Of a DNA stretch of 14,887 bases, positions 4,249 through 11,629 are shown piece after piece. Under the pieces are notes generated by a model, which saw only the letters and a program-made list of their open reading frames with translations, searched no databases and was not told the origin of the DNA. Location: NCBI GenBank assembly GCA_045628725.1, contig JAZQPT010000033.1, forward strand, positions 1 through 14,887. The letters run 5' to 3'. Numbering within the stretch: position 1 is the stretch's first letter; each line of letters begins with the position of its first letter. Source of the stretch: JACQGD01 sp045628725. GTDB taxonomy: Bacteria; Patescibacteriota; Saccharimonadia; Saccharimonadales; Saccharimonadaceae. The position numbers and the translations under genes are program-made.

Positions 4249-6435
4249 CTACGCAAGATAGTGAGGCTCCAGCTCACTAAAATGCTTCTTCCGGATCGAT
4301 ACCGGGAGGTTTTGGTGAGTGTAGTGATCTACTCCGTATCCAAAGTTAACTGGAACAAGATCTCTTGCGAAGACCCTGACTACCTGTAGACCTTGGTAAC
4401 GTCCGGAAAGGTTCACGACACATGGCTGATGCCTGTCTATCAACAATTCGAGTGTAGCACCCGGATCGCTTGGAGTACTATAGCACCCTGACCATAAAAA
4501 GTCAACAGCTCCTTGAGCTGCCTTTTGGGCATAGTATATACCGTGATCGATTGGCTGAGCCAACTCATCGGCAGACATGACTTTTTCACCTTCTTGACGA
4601 AGAGTGATAAGTGTCAATTCCGCCTCATGGAATGCCTTGGTATAGGCTGCTTCGAGGCTATCGATGGAAGCCGAGGTGCCAGTGACGAAATGAGGATAAC
4701 GCTCATCGCTATGAATAACGACATTGATTATACTCACACCCTCATTAGACAGATCAACAACATCCACCTGATGCCCCTGTTCACTCCAGTGCTCCACTCG
4801 CTTGCGCCAGTGCAAAGGGAGATGCTCCATGGCAATCCGTGACGGGGGCGTCTTCTCAAACCAGTTTCGCATGATTGCATCACGCTCAATTAGCTCGAGG
4901 AGGGCACCCTTTACTGCGGCATCGTATGTAGAGTGAGCCGCAATTCCACTAGAGTTTGCATAATGGCACAAATTTCTCTCCAGTATATCCCTAGAAAGTG
5001 GGTAGTACACGAGATCAATAGGCACCATTACCTTAGATCCTGAAACCAAGTCATCACCTTCAGTCCATTCCCAATCTAAATTACTCTGAAAGGGAGTGAG
5101 GGTAGGGTAGTGATTGATCTGTGCTTCGGTATAAGGTGCGTAAACACGTGGATCCAGCCATTGAGTATCGTCGCTAAACGAATCAGCAGACGAAATGGCG
5201 TCAACTCGGATAACGCTGCTTTGGTATCGCTCATAGCCTTCGGCGATTGCTTTTACCATCGCAAGATTAAATGATCCACTTGTACCTCCGCAGAGCCTGT
5301 CTTTGTAGCTCAGTTTCGCCACATCATGATCTCCCGATCTGAAATGCGACACAAAATGAAAGAACGAATAGTCCTCTTCACTTTGAGGTGAATTAACGAG
5401 ATGCACCCAGTTGACTGGCTTACCTTTCCCCACTAGATCAGTGGCGAGTTGAGCGGCAAATTCATCAACCGTGTCACTTTCTGATTTCTTTGCATAGCCC
5501 ACCGCTACGGTCAGAATAGGAATGATACCATCGTCGAGGTCTAACGCATCCGACAACTTGTCATCCTGGAAGCCGCAATACTCGAGAGTCGAAAGACTGA
5601 GCTCATGGCCAACGAGATGAATATTCTGGGCTACGTGACCAGCCTCAATGAGGCTGTAACGATACCCCCGATTGGCGTACTTCGTTGGCTGACGGTCAAT
5701 TTCGGCGCATACTACAAATATAGCCGGAGCGTTGTAGAGCAGGGAATCGCTGTTCAGTGCAAACTCCAGCTCATGACTATCCAGTTGATTCTCGTAATAT
5801 ACGACAGCGTTATTTTCACTGTCGTACTCATATATCCCAGTCTCAAGATCGTCAACAGGTTTGGTGAGTAGAACATAGATGCGCAATGGATACAAACCTC
5901 CCGCTGACGGGGATGCCGTCACGCTTTTGGCGTACGCAACGCGCAGCATTTCACTGAACTGACTCATCTTCAAAGGCTCATTACTGAAGCTTCTGCAGCT
6001 TGTTCTCTTAGACCCCAGCCTCCCGATATAACTATCAGTACTTGTGTCCAGACTTGTTGCCAACCCATGTTTCATTGTGAGGTGAGGACTCATCTGAAGT
6101 GCGTACACTTCGTCTGGAGTCAAACCTGCAGAGAACACGGACAGGTTGTTCCCAAGTTTATGGAAGTGTCTGTGTGTCAAGCGACTGTCTACAAGTATCT
6201 CGAGATTCGTAAGATCCTCAAGTGCGCTTGCGACAAGCGATGGATCTGCTCCTGTAAGTTTAACCGTTTTACTGATCACGGTGTCACTTTTGGTCAAGCC
6301 GTCGCTGAATCGAACTATAGCCCACACAACGTCTATATGGCTTGAGACGGTGATCTTTTGTTGAGGGTGTTGAAAAACGATACCTGACTTGGTTGATGCT
6401 CCACTGATAACGGTCAGAGGGCAGTATTCTTTCAT
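4249..6435 (-). CDS. Fused SagB-type dehydrogenase / YcaO cyclodehydratase, 728 aa
   Basis: A single polypeptide carrying two TOMM biosynthetic activities. Residues about 28-90 look like a winged-helix segment, possibly a leader-recognition (RRE-like) domain. Residues about 135-315 are a SagB/McbC-type FMN nitroreductase-fold dehydrogenase: KRTSCRSF (143-150), PSAGGLYPLRIYVL (176-189), and EAGHVAQNIHL with GFQDDKL (264-294). It would oxidise azolines to azoles. From about 340 to the end is a YcaO domain: GGTSGSF with AIAEGYERY (383-404) and SSGIAAHSTYDAAVKGALLE with LIERDA (495-520), the ATP-binding Glu/Arg motifs of ATP-dependent backbone cyclisation. The C-terminus ends EPHYLA and lacks the Pro-rich PxPxP tail of many TOMM YcaO proteins. 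No separate E1-like/ocin-ThiF partner is encoded here. SD AAGGA lies 7 bases before the ATG. Confidence 0.93.
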   Translation of the reverse strand: MKEYCPLTVISGASTKSGIVFQHPQQKITVSSHIDVVWAIVRFSDGLTKSDTVISKTVKLTGADPSLVASALEDLTNLEILVDSRLTHRHFHKLGNNLSVFSAGLTPDEVYALQMSPHLTMKHGLATSLDTSTDSYIGRLGSKRTSCRSFSNEPLKMSQFSEMLRVAYAKSVTASPSAGGLYPLRIYVLLTKPVDDLETGIYEYDSENNAVVYYENQLDSHELEFALNSDSLLYNAPAIFVVCAEIDRQPTKYANRGYRYSLIEAGHVAQNIHLVGHELSLSTLEYCGFQDDKLSDALDLDDGIIPILTVAVGYAKKSESDTVDEFAAQLATDLVGKGKPVNWVHLVNSPQSEEDYSFFHFVSHFRSGDHDVAKLSYKDRLCGGTSGSFNLAMVKAIAEGYERYQSSVIRVDAISSADSFSDDTQWLDPRVYAPYTEAQINHYPTLTPFQSNLDWEWTEGDDLVSGSKVMVPIDLVYYPLSRDILERNLCHYANSSGIAAHSTYDAAVKGALLELIERDAIMRNWFEKTPPSRIAMEHLPLHWRKRVEHWSEQGHQVDVVDLSNEGVSIINVVIHSDERYPHFVTGTSASIDSLEAAYTKAFHEAELTLITLRQEGEKVMSADELAQPIDHGIYYAQKAAQGAVDFLWSGCYSTPSDPGATLELLIDRHQPCVVNLSGRYQGLQVVRVFARDLVPVNFGYGVDHYTHQNLPVSIRKKHFSELEPHYLA

Positions 6436-6470
6436 GTCTAGTCCTTAGGTCGGTGTATAGGAAAGAGCTT

Positions 6471-6491
6471 CTACTCAAAAGAATAGAGTAG
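6471..6491 (-). promoter_or_regulatory. Inverted repeat in the TOMM 5' leader
   Basis: CTACTC (6471-6476) and GAGTAG (6486-6491) are exact complements around nine bases. The element sits right at the predicted transcription start (about 6493) of the SagB-YcaO gene. It could be an operator for a repressor or a 5' stabilising hairpin; no regulator gene is in the window. Confidence 0.4.
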
Positions 6492-6499
6492 TTACCTAT

Positions 6500-6528
6500 A
6501 TTATAAAACATTATAGATTTATAAACAA
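6500..6528 (-). promoter_or_regulatory. Promoter of the TOMM operon
   Basis: On the minus strand TTGTTT (6528-6523), 17 bases, then a perfect TATAAT (6505-6500). This gives a leader of about 58 bases carrying the inverted repeat at 6471-6491 and the AAGGA ribosome binding site. A second TATAAT lies slightly upstream in the same AT-rich stretch. Unlike most promoters here it is not leaderless. Confidence 0.65.
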
Positions 6529-6604
6529 CAAGAAGTTATAGTGATATAAATTCTAACGACGTACTGTCTCATTTGTCTCATTGTAGGTACCTGACCCACC
6601 CTCT

Positions 6605-6728
6605 CAGCCAAGAAAATAACCTTAGGTCTTTTGATCTAAGGTTATTTTCTTTGTTATGAGGTTATGGCTCGAATCCCCGGTTTTGCCGGAGTAAAATGAT
6701 CGTGGGGTTCGGTGTAGCGATCGAAGCA
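6605..6728 (+). repeat. Direct repeat, copy B
   Basis: Second copy of the element at 2662-2784, same orientation. The hairpin (6613-6648, TTTT loop) is the same as in copy A and extends further at its base with A-T and G-C pairs. The structured segment differs mainly by transitions, several of which keep pairing as wobbles (for example GTTTTGC with GTAAAAT where copy A has TTTTGC with GCAAAA). It marks the right edge of the TOMM block, about 75 bases upstream of the operon promoter, and overlaps the start of the degraded frame that follows. Confidence 0.75.
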
Positions 6729-7040
6729 CTTGTCATCGATCTTCAGGGTCTACTGTCAGACTACGGCCACAAGCTGTATGTCCACCTGGTTCCCGAACCA
6801 TGGCAGGTCGCCTGCCTCTAGCGTCACGGCTGGACACTGGAAGGCGTATTCCCTGGTGGGTACGCTCCGAACAGTATCGTGCAGCAATGGGGACTCAACT
6901 TCAACAAGGAAGGAACAACTCTGCGTAAAATGCACATCAAGCGCTTGACAGCCGGCGAGCTGCTTCAGCTCGAAACCGGTCACGCGTCAGGCGTGGTACG
7001 GATCAAGTCGAGTAGAGCAACACAGGGTTCGCGCCCCTAG
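6693..7040 (+). pseudogene. GC-rich degraded reading frame, unknown (GNAT-like at most)
   Basis: A frame of 115 codons from ATG 6693 to TAG 7038 is interrupted only by one in-frame TAG (6819-6821). Its content looks like protein: IEALVIDLQGLLSDYG, HLVPEPWQVACL, stop, RHGWTLEGVFPGGY, then KMHIKRLTAGELLQLETG. The piece ACL-stop-RHGW-LEGVF faintly recalls the C-terminal pattern of GNAT acetyltransferases, but this is weak. The stretch is visibly richer in G+C than its neighbours, which suggests foreign origin. The start lies inside repeat copy B; in copy A the same position reads ACG. The opposite strand is also open for about 75 codons, so the strand is not certain. Confidence 0.35.
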
Positions 7041-7141
7041 GACTGGAGTAGTCCAGCCTTATAGTGCGAGTGGGCGAACAGGTTACTGCCGAGGAGATGG
7101 AGTACAGAAGGTGGTATCGTATACTTACCTAATGTTGGAAA

Positions 7142-7171
7142 GAAAATACCTCGCTCACGCGAGATATTTTC
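7142..7171 (-). terminator. Terminator of the CYTH gene
   Basis: GAAAATA-C-CTCGC (7142-7154) pairs with GCGAG-A-TATTTTC (7159-7171) around the loop TCAC with one internal mismatch. On the minus strand the stem ends in ATTTTCTTT, a T-rich tail. It lies about 60 bases after the CYTH stop codon. The rest of 7041-7232 shows nothing else I can support. Confidence 0.65.
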
Positions 7172-7232
7172 CATATCTGGCGAGCGAGGCGCAGCCATTG
7201 AACAGTTGCGTAGTAGTTACACTTGTCGTAGG

Positions 7233-7781
7233 TCAGCTAACCGGCTTATCGATAGTTAAACCGACAGGCCTGTAGCCATACTGACTTGCAAGATGATCAA
7301 AAAGATCATCTTTTCCAAGTCCTGACAAAACCCCTCCTGCAATTGAGTCCTCTGTCGTTACGTCTGCCGCACAAAAGTGGGGCTGCTCAAAGCTCTCCAT
7401 GACGGATGGATCGTCGAACTCAAAGTCGACAAGAATCAGCCCTGCATGTTCGCCCGTGAACACATCGAGCTCCGCTTCAAACCCTTCATACTTCAAAGGA
7501 TAGCGTAGCTTCTCAATTTTCCGGGACGAGGCAATACCGAGTGCACGAAATTCATCCTCAGTGAGAACTATCGTATCCTCGATTTGACGCGATGGGTCTC
7601 CGTCGACTGGAGTCTTCTTCGTGATCTCAAAGCGATTGCCCTTTTGACGTAAGCGCAACTTGGGGTGATCGGATAATTCCGGAAGATATACATCAATCAT
7701 CCGCACTCCCGGCCCAGAAATGAACCGCTCTGGCACCTCCGAACACAGGTAAGTCTTCTCATACTCCATTGAGCTTGCCAT
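7233..7781 (-). CDS. CYTH-domain protein (triphosphate tunnel family), 182 aa
   Basis: Members of the CYTH superfamily bind organic or inorganic triphosphates inside an eight-stranded beta tunnel, acting as adenylate cyclases, thiamine triphosphatases or tripolyphosphatases. Visible features are the N-terminal signature EYEKTYL (residues 6-12, a variant of ExExK), KLRLRQKG (41-48) and EITKK (52-56) with the basic tunnel residues, KLRYPLKY (91-98), and ELDVFTGEHAGLILVDFEF (104-122) with the acidic metal-binding strand. All main strands are present, so the domain seems complete, but the substrate cannot be told. SD GGGAG lies about 7 bases before the ATG. It is transcribed divergently from the Gfo/Idh gene with only 87 bases between start codons, where two promoters overlap. 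Confidence 0.85.
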   Translation of the reverse strand: MASSMEYEKTYLCSEVPERFISGPGVRMIDVYLPELSDHPKLRLRQKGNRFEITKKTPVDGDPSRQIEDTIVLTEDEFRALGIASSRKIEKLRYPLKYEGFEAELDVFTGEHAGLILVDFEFDDPSVMESFEQPHFCAADVTTEDSIAGGVLSGLGKDDLFDHLASQYGYRPVGLTIDKPVS

Positions 7782-7815
7782 TGATTACTCCCTTCGTAAC
7801 TGTTTGGATAGGCTA

Positions 7816-7843
7816 ATTCTAATTTTAACATTTTAGTTTTCAA
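7816..7843 (-). promoter_or_regulatory. Promoter of the CYTH gene
   Basis: On the minus strand TTGAAA (7843-7838), 16 bases, then TAGAAT (7821-7816). It gives a short leader of about 28 bases containing the GGGAG ribosome binding site. Confidence 0.5.
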
Positions 7844-7856
7844 ATGCAATTTGTCG

Positions 7857-7862
7857 TATACT
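7857..7862 (+). promoter_or_regulatory. -10 box of the sugar operon (leaderless)
   Basis: TATACT lies 6 bases before the ATG at 7869, so transcription should start at the start codon. The -35 region overlaps the divergent CYTH promoter and is weak. This box also argues against the upstream TTG start at 7851, which would sit in front of the -10. Confidence 0.5.
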
Positions 7863-7868
7863 ATAGCG

Positions 7869-8921
7869 ATGAAAGTTTTAAATACACTAGTCGTAGGGAT
7901 TGGAAAACAGGCAAGAGAAGATCATATACCTGCTCTCATGTCTTCATCCGATTACAATATTATAGGTCTTATTGAGATTGATGTGAGTCAACATAAGTCT
8001 CTTCTGTCATCATATGAGGTTCCAGTATATTCATCTATTGAAGAGGCACTGTCGAAGAGTATACCCGACGTCGCTGTCTTAACACTGCCGCACAGCGAGT
8101 ACAAAAAGTGCATTAAAATTCTAGCTAAGAATAATGTGCATATCATTAAAGAGAAGCCGTTTGCATTGAATTTAGCCGAAACAAAAGAGTACCATACCCT
8201 CATGCGCAAACATAATATTACGATACAAGTAACGCTACAGCGTCGTTTTAATCCAATATTTTCAAGCGTTCCACAGTTGATTCGTTCGATTGGAAAAGTT
8301 TTTGCAATAGAAGCTAAGTATACATTTAACATCGATAAACTTGACGAAGGTTGGCGTGCTAGATCTATTCAGTCGGGTGGTGGAGCGCTTATAGATATGG
8401 GCTATCATGTCGTTGATCTCCTTGTGTGGTATTTTGGTCTACCTGACCAGGTGGCTGTATCAACATCAGCAGGAAACCGTGAAGGTCAGCTGTATGATGT
8501 GGAAGACACAGCCTACATGAGTCTTCGCTACGGTGACGGCGAACATACTATACTTGGCAACGTTGTTATTAGCCGTGTTTTCCCTAAAAAACAAGAGCAT
8601 TTAAAGATTTATGGCACGAAAGGTAGCATCCACATAGAGCGTGGTCGCGTTGAGCATTTTGATAATAACGGCAATCTCGTCGAGTCACTCAGTAGGGAAG
8701 GAGCGTGGCCCTCAGCCCTTGTCTCACAATACGAAATGTTCGCAGGAAATATACGCGAATGTCAATTGAGTAGAAAGGAAAGTTACTTGATTCATGAGCA
8801 TATCAAACACGCTGCATTTATCGATGCCAGCTACCTATCAGCTCAGACTAATAGTATTGTCAATGCACGTCAAATGTATGAAGCAGTACTTATCGACCTT
8901 CAGAAGGAGGAAAATCTATGA
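7869..8921 (+). CDS. Gfo/Idh/MocA family NAD(P)-dependent oxidoreductase, 350 aa
   Basis: A sugar or cyclitol dehydrogenase/reductase of the glucose-fructose oxidoreductase family. The N-terminal Rossmann fold starts TLVVGIGKQAREDHIPAL, with the family motif EKPFAL (residues 95-100; Lys96 is the catalytic Lys). The C-terminal half has GGGALIDMGYHVVDLL (170-185) with Asp176 and His180, the substrate-binding/catalytic pair. About 350 residues is the usual family length. The ATG at 7869 is chosen because it follows a -10 box directly. It overlaps the aminotransferase gene by 4 bases (ATGA), so the two are co-translated. Gfo/Idh plus DegT pairs typically make 3-oxo then 3-amino sugars or aminocyclitols, so that is the likely role; the exact substrate is unknown. 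Confidence 0.92.
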   Translation: MKVLNTLVVGIGKQAREDHIPALMSSSDYNIIGLIEIDVSQHKSLLSSYEVPVYSSIEEALSKSIPDVAVLTLPHSEYKKCIKILAKNNVHIIKEKPFALNLAETKEYHTLMRKHNITIQVTLQRRFNPIFSSVPQLIRSIGKVFAIEAKYTFNIDKLDEGWRARSIQSGGGALIDMGYHVVDLLVWYFGLPDQVAVSTSAGNREGQLYDVEDTAYMSLRYGDGEHTILGNVVISRVFPKKQEHLKIYGTKGSIHIERGRVEHFDNNGNLVESLSREGAWPSALVSQYEMFAGNIRECQLSRKESYLIHEHIKHAAFIDASYLSAQTNSIVNARQMYEAVLIDLQKEENL

Positions 8922-10159
8922 AACTTGCGATTAACGGAGGCGAGAAAACGTGTCCTACACCAGTACGCTTTGCTTGGCCTATAATTAGTCCCGGTATCGA
9001 ACAAGCCGTACATAAGCAACTGCACACAAGTATATCTATATACGATAATTCTGGAGTATTTGGCGAGTTTGAAGATGAATTTGCTCGCTACCATAAAATG
9101 CCATACTCTTTACTTGTAAACTCAGGTACATCTGGCCTACAAAGCGCATACTACTCTTTAATGCTAGAACCTGGCGATGAAGTGATATGTCCCGTATATA
9201 CTTTCCACGCTACAATAAGCCCGATGATGCATTTCGGGCTTATACCCGTGATGGTCGATTGCGATAAGTATGGTCAAATCGATGCATCTAAAATTGAAGA
9301 AATGATAACTGCTAAAACTAAAGCTGTTGTAGTGACACATATGTGGGGCTATGTACCAGATATCAAAAAAATCGCCGCCATATGTAGCGCGCGTAATATT
9401 ACACTGATTGAAGATTGTTCGCATGCACACGGTGCAACTGCCGAAGGTAAACCCCTGGGGTCATTTGGAGATATTGCGATATGGAGCCTTCAGGGACAAA
9501 AAATTATCACGGGGGGCGAAGGCGGTATTATTCTATTTAAGAAGCGTAGCCACTTTGAGCGCTCGCTAATTTACGGACACTACAATAAGCGAAGCAAAAA
9601 CCAAATCGAGGACGAGTCTCTGAAAAGTTTTGCACTAACCGGCGCTGGGCTAAAACTCCGAGCAAGCACGCTGAACGTAGCAATGGCCCAACAAATATTT
9701 AGGCAAATCGATACGATTAATTCAGAAAAGAACCTTAACGCGCAACGTTTCGCTCAGCACACACACACTATTAAAGGTATTCGCAAATTAGAGGCTCGAC
9801 CTAACACGGTGAATAGTTGGTATGCTCAGGTTATTACATATGACGAAGCAGTGACGGGAGTTTCGAGAGATATATTCCTGAGGGCACTCCATGCTGAAGG
9901 ATTGGTGGAATTCGACGTACCAGGATCGACAGGCCTACTAAACAAGGAGCCTTTATTTAATTACCCGCATGTCATATTTCCTACTATGTATGATCACGAC
10001 CTTGATAACAATCATAGGTTATTTAGTAGCGCTGAGAAGTTCCACAGTGAGATTATCAAATTGCCCGTTTGGACATTTGCCGAAAATATGACCGATACCT
10101 ATATCAAAGGTTTCAATAAAGTGGTTGATAATTTAGATGAGCTAAGGAGTAAGAGGTAA
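8918..10159 (+). CDS. DegT/DnrJ/EryC1/StrS family PLP aminotransferase, 413 aa
   Basis: A sugar/cyclitol aminotransferase that transfers an amino group, usually from glutamate or glutamine, to a keto-sugar. The fold-type I landmarks are present: LLVNSGTSGLQSAYY (residues 65-79, phosphate cup), YTFHATISP (94-102), the cofactor Asp166 in IEDCSHAHGA, and QGQKIITGGEGG (192-203) with the PLP-binding Lys195. The length fits the family. The start ATG overlaps the Gfo/Idh stop and is preceded by AAGGAGG, the best Shine-Dalgarno in the window. The GGEKTCPTPVRFAWP opening resembles the branch containing inosose and AHBA-type aminotransferases, so an aminocyclitol product is possible. No glycosyltransferase or nucleotidyl-sugar gene adjoins it. 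Confidence 0.92.
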   Translation: MKLAINGGEKTCPTPVRFAWPIISPGIEQAVHKQLHTSISIYDNSGVFGEFEDEFARYHKMPYSLLVNSGTSGLQSAYYSLMLEPGDEVICPVYTFHATISPMMHFGLIPVMVDCDKYGQIDASKIEEMITAKTKAVVVTHMWGYVPDIKKIAAICSARNITLIEDCSHAHGATAEGKPLGSFGDIAIWSLQGQKIITGGEGGIILFKKRSHFERSLIYGHYNKRSKNQIEDESLKSFALTGAGLKLRASTLNVAMAQQIFRQIDTINSEKNLNAQRFAQHTHTIKGIRKLEARPNTVNSWYAQVITYDEAVTGVSRDIFLRALHAEGLVEFDVPGSTGLLNKEPLFNYPHVIFPTMYDHDLDNNHRLFSSAEKFHSEIIKLPVWTFAENMTDTYIKGFNKVVDNLDELRSKR

Positions 10160-10396
10160 TCGTTCTATTAAAGTGTTGAAACTTACCAAGAAGATCACGA
10201 TATTGAATCAGATAGAGCGTCCTATTCAAGTACTTGCTGAGATTAAATAGCAAAAGCCTGTTTCTGTGATTACTCATAGACACAATATCCGTGTTTAATA
10301 TTATATTATCCTCTAGTATTAGAATTTATGGGCGCGTAAACCTAATAGAGCAAGGTCATTGAGGATAATAAATGTTAAATGTAATACATGAAACCA
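10160..10396 (+). other. Intergenic stretch with one short open frame
   Basis: No supported gene. A frame from GTG 10173 to TAG 10250 reads VLKLTKKITILNQIERPIQV then LAEIK, which looks protein-like but has no ribosome binding site and would be only 25 residues. It may be the tail of a lost gene. The rest (10251-10396) is AT-rich, with nothing I recognise apart from the promoter that follows. Confidence 0.3.
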
Positions 10397-10424
10397 TTGA
10401 CATTATAGAATCTCGGTGTAAAAT
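10397..10424 (+). promoter_or_regulatory. Promoter of the adenylyltransferase-HIT unit (leaderless)
   Basis: A perfect TTGACA (10397-10402), 16 bases, then TAAAAT (10419-10424). The ATG at 10433 starts 8 bases after the -10 box and has no Shine-Dalgarno, so the transcript is predicted to be leaderless. Confidence 0.65.
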
Positions 10425-10432
10425 TATGAATT

Positions 10433-11071
10433 ATGTCTGAAATACCTAAAATAGAAGCCTTGTCTGAAACTGAATCATTTTACGAACGCGAAGGAAACGC
10501 AGTAGTTATGGTGGGGTCATTTGCCCCTATTCATGATGGACACTTCGATGCTATTCACTCAGCTAGCGCAGCATTAATTAACAGGGGGCATTTAGTAGAG
10601 TCGTTAATCTTAACTCCTAATAGCTCTGAGTATCTTGAAAACAAGTTAGCCGAAGAGAGTAGTAAATGGCAATACGAACATCGAGTCAAGCTTATACAAG
10701 ATAAGAATCCACACCCTACAATTCCAACCTATGTCGATGATATTTCTGGATATCTTGCGCAGGAAAAACAAATTAATAACTTTGTGCCTGAAACCATTAA
10801 ACGGCGGCTAGGGTTTGATGCTTTGCAGCTTTATTTTGTCGTAGGGTCTGATCAGCTTCTTAGTATGAAATCACATCTCTCTGAAAAGGGCGGTAATGCT
10901 ATTTGCGTACTTCGACCTGGAAATATGGATGAAATTAAAGAACATCTCGGAATTTCATGGGTTTCAGATGCGACCACTTCTGGACGACTTATCGTTACGG
11001 AGCGTAGCAATATGGAAGAAGATGTCTCATCTACTAAAATCCGTAGATTGCACGCAGATTCAGTGGTATAG
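10433..11071 (+). CDS. Nicotinate/nicotinamide-nucleotide adenylyltransferase-like protein, 212 aa
   Basis: A nucleotidyltransferase of the NadD/NMNAT/cytidylyltransferase superfamily, which joins a nucleoside monophosphate to a phosphorylated substrate. Residues 28-37 (GSFAPIHDGH) match the GSFxPxHxGH signature whose His34 and His37 bind the ATP phosphates. VSSTKIRR (198-205) near the C-terminus matches the ISSTxIR motif. YFVVGSDQLLSM in between fits the GxD block of NadD. An insertion around WQYEHRVKLIQDKNP is compatible with the family. The most likely reaction is making the dinucleotide NAD or its deamido form, but a different partner is possible. Its stop is 10 bases before the HIT gene. 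Confidence 0.82.
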   Translation: MSEIPKIEALSETESFYEREGNAVVMVGSFAPIHDGHFDAIHSASAALINRGHLVESLILTPNSSEYLENKLAEESSKWQYEHRVKLIQDKNPHPTIPTYVDDISGYLAQEKQINNFVPETIKRRLGFDALQLYFVVGSDQLLSMKSHLSEKGGNAICVLRPGNMDEIKEHLGISWVSDATTSGRLIVTERSNMEEDVSSTKIRRLHADSVV

Positions 11072-11081
11072 TTGTAATATA

Positions 11082-11516
11082 ATGACAGCTAGTCGCTCTA
11101 TACAAGAAGAACATCAATACCGTCATTATCGACGTACACATGCCGGAGAAGCGTGTCCGTTCTGCAGTATTGATTATGGCCATGCGCAATACGTCAAGGA
11201 ATCAGATCAGTTAAAGGTTATAAAAAACCGTATACCTTATTCCATTTGGGACGGACAAGGTGTTCTTGATCACCTAATGATTACGCCAAAAAAACATACA
11301 GACAGTCTAAAAGATATGGATGCTAATGCAGCGTTGGAGTATGTCGATTTGATTAGTGAATATGAATCTCAGGGCTATAATATCTATGCTCGCACCCCTG
11401 GTTCAAGTATAAAAAGCGTCACTCATCAACACACTCATCTTATTAAATTAGATGGGGATAACAAGCGTTTTGTATTCGTAATGCGGAAACCATTCTACTT
11501 GCGAATAAGTTGGTAA
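11082..11516 (+). CDS. HIT-family (histidine triad) nucleotide-binding protein, 144 aa
   Basis: HIT proteins hydrolyse or transfer nucleotidyl groups from substrates such as diadenosine polyphosphates, adenylated compounds or nucleotide sugars. The signature HQHTHLI (His115, His117, His119) is the active site. An N-terminal zinc-type pair CPFC (Cys25, Cys28) and WDGQGVLDHLMITPKKHT (56-73) match HIT proteins of the Fhit/GalT-like type. I chose ATG 11082 because longer in-frame starts reach back through the adenylyltransferase gene and have no domain sequence. The short gap to the upstream gene suggests co-transcription and perhaps linked chemistry on adenylylated metabolites. Confidence 0.87.
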   Translation: MTASRSIQEEHQYRHYRRTHAGEACPFCSIDYGHAQYVKESDQLKVIKNRIPYSIWDGQGVLDHLMITPKKHTDSLKDMDANAALEYVDLISEYESQGYNIYARTPGSSIKSVTHQHTHLIKLDGDNKRFVFVMRKPFYLRISW

Positions 11517-11629
11517 GGTTTCGATCTCCCTCTAAAAGTTGACCCGCTTTTTACTCCCATCATTCAATGATATATTGCAGCATCACAACGGCATCGTTTA
11601 TTACTGGATCCGCGTCGAATATAATTAGC

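Noticed and set aside
4023..4389. Plus-strand Leu- and Ala-rich frames that look like a signal peptide or membrane segment
   Set aside because: They are antisense to the Ser-rich precursor and the YcaO end; the hydrophobic runs are the complement of AGC/Ser codons, and they have no ribosome binding site.
4513..6364. Several plus-strand frames of 70-110 codons within the SagB-YcaO gene
   Set aside because: They are shadows of a long gene with clear domain motifs on the minus strand.
2662..6728. CRISPR-like or insertion-sequence interpretation of the repeats
   Set aside because: There are only two copies about 4 kb apart, with no spacers, no transposase and no terminal inverted repeats around a transposase gene.
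7851..7868. TTG start for the Gfo/Idh protein
   Set aside because: It lies upstream of and within the -10 box TATACT; the Rossmann fold begins directly after the ATG at 7869.
10896..11081. Longer N-terminus for the HIT protein
   Set aside because: It would overlap the adenylyltransferase gene and adds no domain-like sequence; ATG 11082 gives a normal HIT protein.
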